A stretch of DNA of 64,000 bases. Origin: Allohahella marinimesophila. GTDB lineage: Bacteria; Pseudomonadota; Gammaproteobacteria; Pseudomonadales; Oleiphilaceae. A model generated the notes under the pieces. It was given only the letters and a program-made list of their open reading frames with translations. It did not search any database and was not told the DNA's origin. The stretch lies in contig NZ_BAABBO010000018.1 in the NCBI RefSeq assembly GCF_039538005.1, positions 186,001 to 250,000 on the forward strand, read 5' to 3'. Of the stretch, positions 63,473 to 64,000 are shown piece by piece (position 1 is the first letter of the stretch; each line of letters begins with the position of its first letter). A program made the position numbers and the translations under genes.

Positions 63473-63816
63473 GCGTAGCCACCCACATTGATTGCACTGA
63501 TATATTCGCGCAGCGCTTCGCTCTTACCCGCCTTGATCACATCCTCCGGCGTCATGCCACCAAAAGCTGGAATGCCATAAGACCGATACCACGCAAAGGC
63601 CATCGCAAGACTGCCAGCCCAGGGCGTCACGCGATTAATGACATCAGTCATTTCGCGAAGACGGGTCTGAACCTTCTGACTTTCGGAGCGATTCTTCCTG
63701 TACAGCGTCTCCTTCGCAAGGCCAACAGAGCAGGCAAGTTCTTCCTTGGTGATGCGAAGACAACTGGCCAGCTTGTCGGGTGACACCATATCAGAGGCGT
63801 AAAAGTCAGCGTTCAT
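63469..63816 (-). CDS. Xre/MbcA/ParS-type antitoxin of the RES pair
   Basis: 115 residues from ATG 63816 (an in-frame ATG at 63834 adds six). N-terminal helix-turn-helix (LRITKEELACSVGLAKETLYRK), then the DUF2384 toxin-binding domain (AGSLAMAFAWYRSYGIPAFGGMTPEDVIKAGKSEALREYISAINVGGYA), whose C-terminus normally plugs the toxin active site. Directly upstream is a palindrome over the promoter, so it should repress its own operon. Confidence 0.9.
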   Translation of the reverse strand: MNADFYASDMVSPDKLASCLRITKEELACSVGLAKETLYRKNRSESQKVQTRLREMTDVINRVTPWAGSLAMAFAWYRSYGIPAFGGMTPEDVIKAGKSEALREYISAINVGGYA

Positions 63817-63841
63817 GCAACACCAGAATGTCATAGATTAG

Positions 63842-63858
63842 TGACATATTATATGTCA
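63842..63858. promoter_or_regulatory. TGACATA-N3-TATGTCA operator over the antitoxin promoter
   Basis: Perfect seven-base arms. On the minus strand the centre reads TATAAT (63853-63848), a consensus -10 box, 32 bases before the antitoxin ATG. A further half site TGACAT lies at 63833-63828. Antitoxin binding here would block transcription. Confidence 0.65.
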
Positions 63859-63860
63859 AC

Positions 63861-64000
63861 TCAGTAGAGCTCGGCAAGAGCCACGGCACCCACCGGCTCT
63901 ACCCGCTCATCACTAACAGGGAACTGATCGACAGTGAACTGGTTAACAGATTCCGAAAGCTGGCGCGTGAAGACAATATTTAGGCCCTCAAAGACAAATT
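63861..64000 (-). CDS. Possible C-terminus of a gene entering the window (partial)
   Basis: An open frame of 45 codons runs in from the edge to TGA 63861 (FVFEGLNIVFTRQLSESVNQF, ending VALAELY). The plus strand also has an open frame here, ending at 63983 and with codons that look at least as natural (THRLYPLITNRELIDSELVNRF) but without a start. I cannot decide between them. Confidence 0.3.
   Translation of the reverse strand, partial: FVFEGLNIVFTRQLSESVNQFTVDQFPVSDERVEPVGAVALAELY

Noticed and set aside
63177..63497. 106-codon frame starting MQSMWVATPEG as the toxin start
   Set aside because: It is in a different frame from the RES domain; the RES motifs lie in the frame of CTG 63472.

Overview
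The window reads as one chromosome segment of a GC-rich gammaproteobacterium, probably marine or salt-adapted. The evidence is a fused-subunit Mrp Na+/H+ antiporter, a monomeric NADP isocitrate dehydrogenase, a TctABC tricarboxylate transporter, PntAB transhydrogenase and a secreted GH5-CBM6-CBM2 glycanase. I cannot name a genus. Genes are packed into short operons with many ATGA-type overlaps and a fair number of GTG, TTG and (inferred) CTG starts. I saw no rRNA, tRNA, insertion sequence, prophage or CRISPR array.

Layout. 1-4653 (-): N-terminal 1551 residues of a giant kinase-like/AAA/GAF/GGDEF protein cut by the window edge. 4793-7167 (-): operon of a haem-oxygenase-like iron protein and a SAM methyltransferase. 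7234-11679 (+): a phospholipase D-type lipoprotein, a MetOD1 protein overlapping a hybrid histidine kinase, and a small DUF protein. 11728-15946 (-): MFS transporter and tctCBA, divergent from a CitA/CitB-type two-component system (16034-18495). 18760-20997 (+): monomeric isocitrate dehydrogenase. 21037-26854 (-): mrpABCDEFG with A and B fused. 27290-31868: YegD chaperone, two lipoproteins and an aldehyde dehydrogenase. 32019-33869 (-): modular GH5 enzyme. 34046-37302 (-): pntAB plus a small protein, divergent from a sorbosone-dehydrogenase-like periplasmic enzyme across a palindrome-rich spacer. 38764-41925: YchJ, a Spy-like protein and BaeRS-type regulators. 42027-45774: four DUF4124 proteins and a leucine-rich-repeat protein. 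45778-49625 (-): a second isocitrate dehydrogenase with an internal duplication, an AAA/winged-helix ATPase behind a TAGTAG repeat array, an HD protein and DUF1272. 49696-49931: decayed small genes. 50122-57776: SDR, GNAT, hypothetical-GST pair, second phospholipase D protein, LysR with divergent doxX-ligB, AraC. 57894-62913: diguanylate cyclase, an acyl-CoA dehydrogenase/nitronate monooxygenase/enoyl-CoA hydratase operon, YaeQ. 62939-63816 (-): RES-Xre toxin-antitoxin pair with a palindromic operator.

Themes. Redox and carbon balance recur: two unrelated isocitrate dehydrogenases, transhydrogenase, tricarboxylate uptake and Na+/H+ exchange all feed NADPH and ion homeostasis. Envelope maintenance is a second theme (two cardiolipin-synthase-like proteins, Spy/BaeRS, several lipoproteins). 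The least explained parts are the iron protein/methyltransferase pair, the kinase-like giant lacking its DFG aspartate, the ATPase with its repeat array, the duplicated isocitrate dehydrogenase, and several genes whose start codon appears non-canonical.
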